Shown here: piece after piece, positions 6,094 through 13,411 of the stretch
How positions within the stretch are numbered: position 1 is the stretch's first letter
How the letters are laid out: every line of letters begins with the position of its first letter
NCBI RefSeq assembly: GCF_014652635.1
Contig: NZ_BMZE01000001.1
Coordinates: 1,354,987 to 1,388,095 of the forward strand
Direction of reading: 5' to 3'
DNA from: Devosia pacifica
GTDB taxonomy: Bacteria > Pseudomonadota > Alphaproteobacteria > Rhizobiales > Devosiaceae
Length of the DNA stretch: 33,109 nucleotides
The notes under the pieces: model-generated
What the model was told of the DNA's origin: nothing
Databases searched by the model: none
Seen by the model: the letters and a program-made list of their open reading frames with translations, nothing else
Made by a program: the position numbers and the translations under genes

Positions 6094-7668
6094 ATGACAA
6101 AGGAAACTGCCTCCGACGCCGCGCGCGTCGATCCCGCCATCGTCTCTGTCATCCGCAAGCGCCTCGCTGATCACGACGTCATCCGCGCTGGCAAGCTGCC
6201 AACCCTTCCCGAACTGCTCGCTGGCGCGCCATTTTACCGCGAGCGCCTCGACCTCGACATCCAGATTTTCTGCGATGACCTTCTCGCAGTGCCGGGCAAG
6301 CTGTCTGCGTTGGAGAAGCGCATGCAAGTCGAAAAGGGCTCGACGGCGTCAGCACTGAAGCGCCTCCGAGACACGTGCAGCGCCGACGCCCTGAAGGACG
6401 CTGGCGAGATCCTTGAGCGTCTCGATCATCACGATTGGCCCCGGCTCGACGTCTACCTCGCGTGCAGCGGCGATAGCGAAGCACGCGATCGCGTAGCGGA
6501 CTACATCGAAGATGACAGCGACTGGCTCGGCATCCGCTCCCCTCGCATCATCAACGGCAGCCTCTTCCGGGCTCTCGTCATCAGGGGGCTGCGCAGTGAG
6601 AGCCCGGCTGGCTCGATGGCCGACTATCTCACGCGGGGCCTCCGTGAAGCCAGCGCGCTCGCGGAGGGTTACGGCGAATACACAGCTGCCGTCGATGAGC
6701 TGCAGCGGCAGAAGCTTGCTGAAAACGAAGCGAAGATCGCAGATATTCAAGCCGACGCTGACTTCCTCGAGCGCGTGCTGGAAGACCGCGGCGAAATCCG
6801 GCCGGCACCCGCCCTTGTCGTCGTCCCGGCACTGACCGACGGCGGCTCGTCGGGCAGGAAGGATGTCGTGAAGGCGTGGAAAGATACCGCGGGCCGTCCG
6901 CTGCCGCTCGTCGGCCGGGGTGATATCGCGGAGCAGCGCCGGCAGCTCGTCGAGCGTTGGCCGCACGCAGCGGACGTGATCGACATCATTCTCGGCGACC
7001 TCGCAGCATCTGAGACAGTCCGCTTCCGGCCCACTCTCCTGGTCGGCGCGCCCGGCTCTGGGAAGTCGTCCCTGGCGCGCGCACTGTGCGAAATCGTGGG
7101 GCTGCCGGTCGAGTTGTATTCGCTCGCCGGCGTGCATGACGCGAGCTTGATGGGGACCTCGGCGCAGTGGGCGACATCGCGTGAAAGCGTACCCTTGCAG
7201 CTGATCAAGCGCTCCGGCCGCGCGAGCGTCGGCGTCGTATGGGACGAGGTCGAGAAACCGGGTACGCGGACGGAGAACGGCAACGCCCTCGATGCGCTCC
7301 TGCCGCTGCTCGAAATCGATCAAGCAAGGCGCTTCCGCGACCTCGCTTTGGAGGTCGAGTGCGATCTTAGTGCCGTCTCCCATTTCGCCACGGCCAACAG
7401 CTTGGAGGGTGTGCCGGCACCGCTCCGCGATCGTATGCGTATCCTGACGATGCCATCGCCGGGCTGGCATCATATCGGCTCGCTGTCGCGGCAAATCATC
7501 GAACGTGTGTCCAAGGAAAGGGGTATCGATCCGCGTTTTTTCGAACCCCTCGCACAAGATGAAATCGACTTGGTTCGGCAGGCGTGGCCAGGGGGCAGTC
7601 TCAGGCAGCTCACAAGGATCGTAACCACAATCCTTGACGGTCGCGAGCAGCTGATGGGTAGGTGCTGA
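6094..7668 (+). CDS. Lon-like AAA+ ATPase without protease domain
   Basis: A 524-residue protein. Residues 1-260 are helical and unrecognised, with a coiled-coil-like part at about 195-235. The AAA+ module follows: Walker A GAPGSGKSS (318-326), Walker B VVWDEVEK (381-388) and sensor-1 Asn435 in ATANSLEGVPAPLRDRM, which closely resembles the Lon ATPase core. The Lon protease domain (Ser-Lys dyad) is absent; the protein ends soon after the small AAA+ lid. It probably remodels protein or nucleic-acid complexes in the cytoplasm. It leads a plus-strand gene set, with the next start one base after its stop. An in-frame stop at 6079-6081 limits the start to this ATG, although its ribosome binding site is weak. 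Its job in the element is unknown. Confidence 0.85.
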   Translation: MTKETASDAARVDPAIVSVIRKRLADHDVIRAGKLPTLPELLAGAPFYRERLDLDIQIFCDDLLAVPGKLSALEKRMQVEKGSTASALKRLRDTCSADALKDAGEILERLDHHDWPRLDVYLACSGDSEARDRVADYIEDDSDWLGIRSPRIINGSLFRALVIRGLRSESPAGSMADYLTRGLREASALAEGYGEYTAAVDELQRQKLAENEAKIADIQADADFLERVLEDRGEIRPAPALVVVPALTDGGSSGRKDVVKAWKDTAGRPLPLVGRGDIAEQRRQLVERWPHAADVIDIILGDLAASETVRFRPTLLVGAPGSGKSSLARALCEIVGLPVELYSLAGVHDASLMGTSAQWATSRESVPLQLIKRSGRASVGVVWDEVEKPGTRTENGNALDALLPLLEIDQARRFRDLALEVECDLSAVSHFATANSLEGVPAPLRDRMRILTMPSPGWHHIGSLSRQIIERVSKERGIDPRFFEPLAQDEIDLVRQAWPGGSLRQLTRIVTTILDGREQLMGRC

Positions 7669-7669
7669 G

Positions 7670-7870
7670 ATGGACGATCTCAAAACCCTTCTCATTGAGC
7701 TCGCCGGCGATGACCGGGCTGCCGTTCGTCAGGCGGCGCGCGGGGCGTTGCGTGTCGACCTCGACGAACTTCAGCCGCTGTCGGAAATCATGGCATCGGA
7801 TCAAAGGCATGGGCCGGCGTTCAAGCGCGCCGTGATGGCGGCGTATAACGAGCGGCAGGTGGGCGAATGA
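7670..7870 (+). CDS. Small 66-aa protein between ATPase and phosphoesterase
   Basis: A 66-residue, probably all-helical soluble protein (DDLKTLLIELAGDDRAAVRQ at the N-terminus, a HEAT-like helix pair by eye). A GG/GAG-rich site lies just before the ATG. It starts one base after the ATPase stop and overlaps the phosphoesterase start by 4 bases (ATGA), so it is clearly within one translationally coupled operon. No family is recognised; it may be an adaptor for the upstream ATPase. Confidence 0.7.
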   Translation: MDDLKTLLIELAGDDRAAVRQAARGALRVDLDELQPLSEIMASDQRHGPAFKRAVMAAYNERQVGE

Positions 7871-8610
7871 AGATGTGGATCGTCTCCGACCTGCACACTG
7901 AGAGTTGCCCTTGGCAGCCGACGAAAATCCCGCCGCACGACGTCATGATCGTCGCGGGCGATGTCAGCAATGATGCTTTCGAAACCGTTCGAGAGCTGCA
8001 CGCACTCCGGCAAACAGGTAAGAAAGTCGTCTTCGTACCGGGCAATCATGACATCTTCGGCAGCCGTCTCAACCTCTTCACACCGTCTCTCGCCGGCCCC
8101 GTATTCATCCTGCCCGCCGGCGAGCAGGTCATCATCGACGGTGTGCGCTTCGTCGGCGCGACTTTATGGACTGACTTCGCCATCGCAGACGATGTCTATG
8201 CATCAGAAGCATGGGCAGCTCGTCACATGCCCGAATACGCGCATGTGCTCAGCAAGGACGGCGTTCGGCTGTGGCCGGCGCATACTCGCCTGGCGCATGC
8301 GCAGCACCGGGCCGCGATCGAGGGGGTGCTGGCAGTGCCTCACCCCGGACCCACTGTCGTCGTCACACACCACGCGCCGTCGCGGCGGTCCATTGCGGGA
8401 CCGGTGGATATTCCGGATGCCGCTTTTGCATCGGATTGCGAGTACTTGATGAGGCGGTACCGGCCGGCGCTGTGGGTGCACGGGCATGTGCATCAGAAGG
8501 CGCATTATTGGTTCGGTGACACGCAGGTAGTGTGCAATCCGCGGGGTTATGTGGGGCCGGAATGGGCCGAGGAGACAAGGTTCGAGGAGGACCTGGTGGT
8601 GGAGGTTTGA
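7867..8610 (+). CDS. Calcineurin-like metallophosphoesterase
   Basis: A 247-residue cytoplasmic phosphoesterase with all the metal-binding blocks in order: SDLHTE (8-13), AGDVSND (about 36-42), GNHD (about 59-62), THHAPS (about 167-172) and GHVH (about 205-208). These are the Asp, His and Asn ligands of the two-metal centre of the calcineurin-like family. The exact substrate (protein phosphate, nucleotide or nucleic acid) cannot be told from sequence. The start overlaps the stop of the 66-aa gene by 4 bases. Similar enzymes are common in phages of alphaproteobacteria. Here it belongs to the operon led by the Lon-like ATPase. Confidence 0.88.
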   Translation: MKMWIVSDLHTESCPWQPTKIPPHDVMIVAGDVSNDAFETVRELHALRQTGKKVVFVPGNHDIFGSRLNLFTPSLAGPVFILPAGEQVIIDGVRFVGATLWTDFAIADDVYASEAWAARHMPEYAHVLSKDGVRLWPAHTRLAHAQHRAAIEGVLAVPHPGPTVVVTHHAPSRRSIAGPVDIPDAAFASDCEYLMRRYRPALWVHGHVHQKAHYWFGDTQVVCNPRGYVGPEWAEETRFEEDLVVEV

Positions 8611-8661
8611 CAGGTCTCGGAAAGGCCGCCACGTTTGTTGCGCACGAATAAGGGGGCAATC

Positions 8662-9408
8662 TTGGACTTTCACCTGGATCGAAAGCTCAAATACATCAGC
8701 GAGCCACAGCATAAAGGTCTCTATTCTTGGGGGATCGCTGAAGTTGACGAAGCCGGCGAACAGGTCGGACCGGATATGATACCGTGGGGATGGTCTCTCA
8801 ATTTCACGGCTACCAGGATCAGCTTGGGAAACAGCTTGCGGATCTCCCCGGTCAATCTTCGGGACAAGGCCGGTGAAAGCACCGTGACGGATTCCCGATC
8901 GATTCATGCTGTCCTGAAGCCGGGCTTCAAGCGGGATGAGAAAGTGTTCGGCGCCACTAGCTATTTCATGTTTGGGACAGACCGGCCGGTCGAAGAATTC
9001 GCCTTGGAGATCGCCCCATTTGAGGGTGAAATCAGCAAAGAAGAATGCTCCGCGTGGGGAACGGTCAGCTATACGTCCGAGATCGATTTTCGATACCAGA
9101 AGCACCCCGACTATCTGTCGTTTTATCTACTAATGAAGCCGGAGACGTTTGTCCGGTATGCCGCGTTGATCGCTCAAAGAGCCGTATCGGAGGCCGTCCT
9201 GCGCGTCGGTAGCGTTGAAGGGTTCTATTCGGAATGGTCCCCGGGTATTTCGACGACCAAGGTAAAAATCCTTACGCACGGCAAAGAGCAAGAGGTCCAG
9301 GTGCCTGAGGGTGCCGACAATGTTCCCCTGCGACTTGGCAAGGTCGCTGAAGCGCAGTTCAGCATGAATTGTCACATGGACCTTGAGACTGAAGGTGATT
9401 TTCCATGA
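8662..9408 (+). CDS. Uncharacterised 248-aa protein paired with a HEPN-like gene
   Basis: I choose the TTG at 8662 because AGGGGG lies 5 nt upstream; an earlier in-frame TTG at 8635 would add 9 residues but has no such site. The protein is soluble, with many beta-strand-like stretches and no motif I recognise (FGATSYFMFGTDRPVEEFAL, YSEWSPGIST). Its stop overlaps the start of the HEPN-like gene by 4 bases, so the two are translationally coupled. The 50-base gap from the phosphoesterase suggests the pair may be a separate unit of the same operon. It could be the partner or antitoxin of the HEPN protein; this is inference from arrangement. Confidence 0.7.
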   Translation: MDFHLDRKLKYISEPQHKGLYSWGIAEVDEAGEQVGPDMIPWGWSLNFTATRISLGNSLRISPVNLRDKAGESTVTDSRSIHAVLKPGFKRDEKVFGATSYFMFGTDRPVEEFALEIAPFEGEISKEECSAWGTVSYTSEIDFRYQKHPDYLSFYLLMKPETFVRYAALIAQRAVSEAVLRVGSVEGFYSEWSPGISTTKVKILTHGKEQEVQVPEGADNVPLRLGKVAEAQFSMNCHMDLETEGDFP

Positions 9409-9905
9409 ACGATTATCAAGAAAAATACGAAGCGGCACTCGGGGCGATGCTGGTGCGGTTCAATGAGCTCGAGGTCAAATTCACGGTCATCGTCAGCCGC
9501 GCACTCGAGATCATCGGTGCATCACATCTATATGCCCGCGACGCCCGGTACATTAAAAATATCGAAAAGATGGAGATCGCACACAAGGCTCTCAATTGGC
9601 CCACGCTGGACTATGCTCGCATGCGCCGCATCAATGTTGGTCGGAACAGGCTGGCACATGGTCATCTCGACAGAGACCAGCAGACAGGCGAATTCTCAAC
9701 GATTCCTGCTAACAAGAAGGCCACCGGCAAAAACAGCGGGTTCATGTCCATTGAGGACATCGAGAGTCTTACAGAGGAAATACGTTCGGCATTGCTCGAG
9801 GTTGCAGATATCCTGCCCAATGCGTGGTTCAATGAGCCAGAGGATGTCTATTCAGTGGCCTTGGCACAGACTAAAGCCGACCTGGAGGCACTGAAGAGGG
9901 ATTAA
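9405..9905 (+). CDS. HEPN-like protein (possible RNase toxin or defence effector)
   Basis: A 166-residue, largely helical protein. Residues 80-87 read RNRLAHGH, matching the R-x4-H motif of HEPN RNases with the Asn directly after the Arg (Arg80, His85) inside a predicted helix. Long helices before it (about 5-60) and after it (about 110-145) fit a four-helix HEPN bundle. HEPN proteins are frequent toxins and abortive-infection effectors, but some are inactive adaptors. It is translationally coupled to the unknown gene upstream. Its stop codon overlaps the stop of the convergent gene at 9902. Confidence 0.6.
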   Translation: MNDYQEKYEAALGAMLVRFNELEVKFTVIVSRALEIIGASHLYARDARYIKNIEKMEIAHKALNWPTLDYARMRRINVGRNRLAHGHLDRDQQTGEFSTIPANKKATGKNSGFMSIEDIESLTEEIRSALLEVADILPNAWFNEPEDVYSVALAQTKADLEALKRD

Positions 9906-10114
9906 GCCACCCGCTTGGCCATCCGATACCGTCCGACCTTGGCCATTTCGCGAAGCTCGGTTTCGGACACGAAAAACCAGCGCTCCAGCGCGACATGCTT
10001 GCCGTACTGATCCCAGATTTTGGCAACGGTGATGGGGTCTGGCTGACGGTATAGGGGCTTGCCGCCGGCCCAATATTCGTGTGTCGAGCCTTTGTTATAG
10101 CCGCCGCCTGGCAT
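9902..10114 (-). CDS. Small 70-aa protein at the end of the lysis run
   Basis: A 70-residue basic protein (MPGGGYNKGSTHEYWAGG at the N-terminus, Arg/Lys-rich C-terminus). GGAG lies 7 nt before the ATG, and the start is one base after the stop of the preceding gene, so it ends the leftward lysis transcript. No domain is recognised. Its stop overlaps that of the convergent HEPN-like gene by a few bases. Confidence 0.6.
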   Translation of the reverse strand: MPGGGYNKGSTHEYWAGGKPLYRQPDPITVAKIWDQYGKHVALERWFFVSETELREMAKVGRYRMAKRVA

Positions 10115-10115
10115 G

Positions 10116-10544
10116 TTACGACTCCGACTTCGACCGGCGCCGCTGTGGGGGCACCGTTGTCTTGCCCCGGGAGGACGTCAGCGCAATCACGGCGTCGCGG
10201 ACGTCGCCCATGGTTGCCGTAGCCAGGTCGAGACTGGTCTGCATACGGTCAATGCTGCGGTCGACCGAGACCCGCATCTCCCCGAGCTCATTCTTTTCTA
10301 CGTAGTGCCGCTCGACGTGCGTCTTGAATTCGGCCAACTCGGTCTTCGTCGTGGAGGTGCCTGCAGCGAGATCGGTGACACGCTTGTTGGTGTCGACGAT
10401 CTGCTCTTTGACGCTCTTGAGCGAGACCTCGGTCTTCGGCCGAAATTTGACATAGGCGAAGGCGATGCCGCCGGCACCGGTGCCCAAAGTGATGACCAGG
10501 GTGGCGATTTGCCCGAATGAGATTTCTGGGATGATATCGAGCAC
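10116..10544 (-). CDS. Membrane-anchored coiled-coil phage protein
   Basis: A 142-residue protein with a GTG start and GGAG 8 nt upstream. One membrane segment (about residues 10-32, FGQIATLVITLGTGAGGIAF) is followed by a long helical, coiled-coil-like part (about 38-115) and a basic, Ser/Arg-rich tail. The layout resembles small phage membrane proteins encoded beside holins and spanins. Its position just after the Rz1-like gene supports a role in lysis or as an accessory envelope protein. I cannot name a family. Confidence 0.7.
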   Translation of the reverse strand: MLDIIPEISFGQIATLVITLGTGAGGIAFAYVKFRPKTEVSLKSVKEQIVDTNKRVTDLAAGTSTTKTELAEFKTHVERHYVEKNELGEMRVSVDRSIDRMQTSLDLATATMGDVRDAVIALTSSRGKTTVPPQRRRSKSES

Positions 10545-10547
10545 GTC

Positions 10548-10778
10548 TTACTCCGGATTCACTATTCGCCGGACGCTGCCCAGCTTTGTTCTGCAATCGT
10601 CACCGGCAACGGCCAGGTCGACGATGTAAAGGGCCACGTCCCGGTCGGTCGCTGCGGGATTGTCGGCTGGCGATCGGGGTTGGGGCTGGCACGTCAAAAG
10701 CTGGTCGGGAACGGTCGAACCGGTCGTCGAGCAGCCGGCCAGCACCAGGACGGCCAAAACGGTGGCAAAAATTCTCAT
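10548..10778 (-). CDS. Rz1-like outer-membrane spanin lipoprotein
   Basis: A 76-residue protein with a lipoprotein signal peptide: MRIFATVLAVLVLAGCS puts the lipobox LAGC at residues 13-16, so the mature protein would start with lipidated Cys16. The mature part is short and Pro-rich near its start (PQPRSPADNPAA), as in o-spanins. Its start overlaps the stop of the Rz-like i-spanin gene by 4 bases. In phage lysis the i-spanin/o-spanin pair spans the periplasm and fuses the two membranes after the endolysin has cut the wall. Confidence 0.75.
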   Translation of the reverse strand: MRIFATVLAVLVLAGCSTTGSTVPDQLLTCQPQPRSPADNPAATDRDVALYIVDLAVAGDDCRTKLGSVRRIVNPE

Positions 10779-11101
10779 TCTGACAGCCCACCCACGTTAT
10801 CGGCTCCACGAAGCCCACGAAGGAGAATTTGGCTCATTGGGCTGTCTTCACTCGCGGGAGCCGTAAGAATGCCGTCACGGGCGATCCTGGCGCGCGTTTC
10901 TCTGAGCCGTGCCGCTTCGTTTTCAACTGCGAGCTCGGTAATCGCTTTCTCGGCCCCGGCGAGCTCTTCGCGGGCTTCCGACAGCTGTCGCTCGGTCGCC
11001 GCCAGCCGCTCGGACTGGATATAGACCAAGCCACCCAGGCCACCGACGACAGCCAGGGCGACAAAGCATATCCATCCAACCATTGCCGACGAGATGTTCA
11101 T
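10775..11101 (-). CDS. Rz-like inner-membrane spanin
   Basis: A 108-residue protein with one N-terminal membrane segment (about residues 8-28, VGWICFVALAVVGGLGGLVY) and a periplasmic coiled coil (about 30-75, rich in Glu, Ala, Arg and Leu). This is the layout of lambda Rz-type i-spanins, though shorter than lambda Rz (153 residues). It lies directly after the endolysin gene, whose stop touches its start, and overlaps the lipoprotein gene by 4 bases. Together they form a standard holin-endolysin-Rz-Rz1 cassette. Confidence 0.78.
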   Translation of the reverse strand: MNISSAMVGWICFVALAVVGGLGGLVYIQSERLAATERQLSEAREELAGAEKAITELAVENEAARLRETRARIARDGILTAPASEDSPMSQILLRGLRGADNVGGLSE

Positions 11102-11643
11102 CAGAGGCCTTCCCGCACGCCTTCAAGGCAAAGGTCACGTTCGGCGATGCGGCGATTCGTGAGACCTCGGACGACCTTGCCGCCGGCTCTATTCCAGCGG
11201 GGCAGCTGCTCACATGCACCGGTCAGGTCGCCGGCGTTTGGCAGGCGCACCAGTGTCGAGCTGCAGGCAGCCCCGACACCCACGTTGTACGTCCACGACA
11301 CCAGCGCGACTTTCATCTTTCCGGGCACGGGTGCCTCCAGGCAGCGGTCGAGGCCGGCTTCATATGTCCGCAGGTGCGATGCCAAGCGCTGATCGCATTC
11401 GGCCGGCGTGGCCACCTGACCTGGGGCGACGTTCTGGGTGTCGCCGTAGCAGATGGTCAGCACACCCACGATGTCGCGGTACGCCTGAAGCTCGCGGCCT
11501 TCCCATTGACCAATGAAACCGGTGGCCAATGCCGTCAGGGCAATGGACCCGGCGATCAGACCTTTCGTGGTTTTTTTCATCGGCGTCTTAGGTGCCGCGG
11601 CAGCCGACTTGCGGCCGAATAGTTTTCCAAACAGGCTGCTCAT
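11101..11643 (-). CDS. Phage lysozyme (GH24 endolysin, SAR type)
   Basis: A 180-residue lysozyme of the P21/lambdoid GH24 family. The catalytic triad is Glu48 (QWEGRELQAYRD), Asp57 and Thr63 (VGVLTICYGDT), with the E-x8-D-x5-T spacing of T4-type lysozymes. Residues 28-45 form a weakly hydrophobic stretch rich in Gly, Ala, Ser and Thr, as in signal-anchor-release endolysins, which are exported by Sec and held at the membrane until it depolarises. A basic leader of about 25 residues precedes it. The enzyme cuts the MurNAc-GlcNAc bond of peptidoglycan. The start overlaps the holin stop by 4 bases. Confidence 0.88.
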   Translation of the reverse strand: MSSLFGKLFGRKSAAAAPKTPMKKTTKGLIAGSIALTALATGFIGQWEGRELQAYRDIVGVLTICYGDTQNVAPGQVATPAECDQRLASHLRTYEAGLDRCLEAPVPGKMKVALVSWTYNVGVGAACSSTLVRLPNAGDLTGACEQLPRWNRAGGKVVRGLTNRRIAERDLCLEGVREGL

Positions 11644-11861
11644 TCTTCATCTCCGATCGAGCTTTGGGCGATGAGCCGCGCAACAAAGGCGGCGGCGCAG
11701 GTGACACCGGAAAGCGCAGCGAATACGCCAGGGCGAATGGGCAGCACGCCATGCAGGAATGGCAGCGCCACCTCGGCACCCGACAGGATGCCGGCAAGGA
11801 TCAGGAGCCGTATGCTCCAGGCCTTGTGCACGATCTTTCGCCAGTTCTTGAGGAGCTTCAT
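11640..11861 (-). CDS. Holin-like membrane protein
   Basis: A 73-residue protein with a basic N-terminus (MKLLKNWRKIVHKAWSIR) and two membrane segments (about 18-38 and 45-65), ending in an acidic tail. The sequence resembles the short holin-like proteins (DUF7940 type, as I recall) that sit before lysozyme genes in alphaproteobacterial prophages. It overlaps the endolysin start by 4 bases. With a SAR endolysin the partner is usually a pinholin that only depolarises the membrane; the small size and two segments fit that. Confidence 0.72.
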   Translation of the reverse strand: MKLLKNWRKIVHKAWSIRLLILAGILSGAEVALPFLHGVLPIRPGVFAALSGVTCAAAFVARLIAQSSIGDEE

Positions 11862-11866
11862 CGCGC

Positions 11867-12268
11867 CTAGCTTTCCCGGTCGATTGAGCGGATGCCTGCG
11901 CGAGCAAGCGCATGCTCAAACTCCTGCTTGCCGCACAGTGGCGAATAGAGCCGCTGTTCTTCAGGCACCACGATGTGAATGCCTGACTTCAGCTCGATCT
12001 CTTCGTCTTCAAAAAGAAGGACTGGGTTGGGCTTCGGCCGACCGGCTCGCTCCCACCGCCACCGACGGACGATCGCGAAGATGAGGTTTCCGATGACAAG
12101 GACCCACATCAGCGTGGTAAAGATGAAGTCTACTTCTGGAGTGGCACCAAGTGCCGGCAAGAAGTGAACCAACGTGATCAATAGGATCGCGATCCGAAAC
12201 CACCTTGACGTGTCGGACACGACAAGAATGGCGGCAAGGGCGAGCATCATTAATTCAAGGGTGTTCAT
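11867..12268 (-). CDS. Membrane protein upstream of the holin
   Basis: A 133-residue protein with hydrophobic segments at about residues 3-20, 24-42 and 48-66, followed by a basic-to-acidic cytoplasmic C-terminal half. No family is recognised. GGAGG 5 nt before the ATG would be a strong ribosome binding site, but it lies in the 3' arm of a 7-bp inverted repeat (12274-12299), so translation may be controlled. It directly precedes the holin gene and could be an antiholin or lysis-timing protein; this is from position only. Confidence 0.65.
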   Translation of the reverse strand: MNTLELMMLALAAILVVSDTSRWFRIAILLITLVHFLPALGATPEVDFIFTTLMWVLVIGNLIFAIVRRWRWERAGRPKPNPVLLFEDEEIELKSGIHIVVPEEQRLYSPLCGKQEFEHALARAGIRSIDRES

Positions 12269-12273
12269 AAGGG

Positions 12274-12299
12274 CCTCCGAAGCCAGCGTTTCTCGGAGG
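12274..12299 (-). promoter_or_regulatory. Hairpin that would sequester a ribosome binding site
   Basis: On the minus strand TCCTCCGA is followed by a 12-nt loop and TCGGAGG, giving seven perfect pairs. The 3' arm contains the GGAGG ribosome binding site of the membrane-protein gene starting at 12268. Folding would hide the site from the ribosome. No T run follows, so it is not a typical terminator. Confidence 0.45.
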
Positions 12300-12333
12300 A
12301 TCAGGGCCGGTCATGCATCGGACAATGCCGAAT

Positions 12334-12675
12334 TCAAAAGTTGGGCAGCGACCATTCATTGAGCGACGGCCGCATCACCGGCGGGCGTTTGAAGATGATG
12401 GAGACCACCGACCCGTCTTTGATGACGGCTTTGACACCATCGAAATGGACCGCACAGGCCCCCATCTGCGCGGGGATCGCGCACTTCGATCGAATGCGCT
12501 CGCGGATTGTATTGAGATCGATGCCTTGGTCCGCGATCGCTGCCAGAGCGCCCTGATCGCTCAGGTCCTCATGGATTGAAATATGCATGGCGCGCTCGGC
12601 ATAGCGTCTGACCGCGTGCATGGTGACCAGGCCGCTCACAGGGGTCTCACCGTCACCGTGACGGCTCACCTTCAT
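12334..12675 (-). CDS. Uncharacterised 113-aa phage protein
   Basis: The likely start is the ATG at 12675 (MKVSRHGDGETPV); starting farther upstream at 12735 would extend the overlap with the RusA gene and adds a Cys/Ser-rich leader unlike the rest. The core (MHAVRRYAERAMHISI, then a helical DQGALAAIADQGIDL segment and ARSKC/GSVVSIIFKR strands) looks soluble with mixed alpha/beta content. It overlaps the RusA gene by 23 bases and belongs to the same leftward transcript. No function is assigned. Confidence 0.6.
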   Translation of the reverse strand: MKVSRHGDGETPVSGLVTMHAVRRYAERAMHISIHEDLSDQGALAAIADQGIDLNTIRERIRSKCAIPAQMGACAVHFDGVKAVIKDGSVVSIIFKRPPVMRPSLNEWSLPNF

Positions 12676-12988
12676 CTTCCCAGCCGATCGACACGCGCCG
12701 CATGAAGCGATTCGAATCGTCTTCGATGACAGCATGCCTCACCAGTAGATCAAGGATGGCCTTGAGAACATTGTCGGCGTCACGGATACGGCGGTCAGGC
12801 GCGACCAGGTCGATGTCCACGAGCACCTTGCCCTTGTGCCGGTGTGGCTTCTGCGACCGCAGCTTGTAGCCAGCGGCATCGCGCCAGGCGCGGTATTCCT
12901 TGGAGAGCCGTTTGCCGTTGTGCAGCTTGAATGCACCGTTGACCGACACGGGATATGGAAGGGTGAAAGAGGTCGGAAGGTCGCTCAT
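12653..12988 (-). CDS. rusA: RusA-family Holliday junction resolvase
   Basis: A 111-residue protein of RusA size (120 in E. coli). It has the N-terminal LPYPVSVNGAF strand, a basic KRLSKEYRAWR helix, and the active-site region RRIRDADNVLKAILDLLV with Asp70, Asp72 and Lys76, then Asp91 in VIEDDSN. These match the Asp70, Asp72, Lys76 and Asp91 residues of E. coli RusA in number and spacing. It cuts four-way DNA junctions made during phage recombination or replication. It overlaps the upstream small gene by 4 bases, at the head of the leftward run that ends in lysis genes. Confidence 0.88.
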   Translation of the reverse strand: MSDLPTSFTLPYPVSVNGAFKLHNGKRLSKEYRAWRDAAGYKLRSQKPHRHKGKVLVDIDLVAPDRRIRDADNVLKAILDLLVRHAVIEDDSNRFMRRVSIGWEDEGEPSR

Positions 12989-13239
12989 GCGGCGACCTGG
13001 AGGTCGATTTGTACGCCCACCGCGTCAGCGATGAGTATGGAGCGTCTAAGACTGATATTTTCGAATTCGCCACGAAGGATTCGCTCGCGATACTTTGTCA
13101 GCATGGGCCGGCCGGAGATGATCACCTGGTCGCATCGCAGGCGATCGCGCGCGATCTTTGAGCGCACGGCTGACATCACCATGTCGCGCATCGCGCGCTC
13201 ACGTGAGCTGATACATTTCTCGGGTTGGCCGCCACGCAT
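12985..13239 (-). CDS. Small basic protein upstream of RusA
   Basis: An 84-residue basic protein (net charge clearly positive; Arg-rich between about 14 and 55). ISLRRSILIADAVGVQIDL near the C-terminus looks like a helix-strand unit. It heads the leftward run, 4 bases overlapping RusA, and its upstream region carries several inverted repeats. Basic charge and position suggest a nucleic-acid-binding early protein, but no known domain is visible. Confidence 0.6.
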   Translation of the reverse strand: MRGGQPEKCISSRERAMRDMVMSAVRSKIARDRLRCDQVIISGRPMLTKYRERILRGEFENISLRRSILIADAVGVQIDLQVAA

Positions 13240-13340
13240 GCAAGATTCCGTAAATCAATCCATGCGGCAAAAATCTCGCGAAGCGAGGATACCCACAAGC
13301 AAAAGTTCCGCGAAGCTCCAAGAAAACGCGGCAATCGTAA

Positions 13341-13361
13341 CAATATGCAAAATGCATATTG
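13341..13361. repeat. Inverted repeat 1 upstream of the primase-helicase gene
   Basis: CAATATGC at 13341-13348 and GCATATTG at 13354-13361 form a perfect 8-bp inverted repeat around AAAAT. The TATGC/GCATA half-sites also occur in the palindrome of the anti-CRISPR-like promoter (spacing 4 there, 5 here), so the same regulator could bind both. Confidence 0.45.
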
Positions 13362-13369
13362 TGCCTGAC

Positions 13370-13411
13370 GTGTGATAAACCATCTACCAAATTGTAGATG
13401 GTTTATCACAC
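13370..13411. repeat. Inverted repeat 2: perfect 18-bp arms
   Basis: GTGTGATAAACCATCTAC (13370-13387) and its exact reverse complement (13394-13411) are separated by CAAATT. The 18 perfect pairs with a 6-base loop can form a long hairpin or cruciform. The right arm overlaps the -35 element of a plausible promoter for the primase-helicase gene. It may be an operator, a replication-origin element or a bidirectional stop between divergent genes; there is no clear T run. Confidence 0.6.

Noticed and set aside
6349..7695. Long open frame antisense to the Lon-like ATPase gene
   Set aside because: It mirrors a gene with clear Walker motifs; high GC keeps antisense frames open, and its product shows no domain and odd Arg/Cys/His content.
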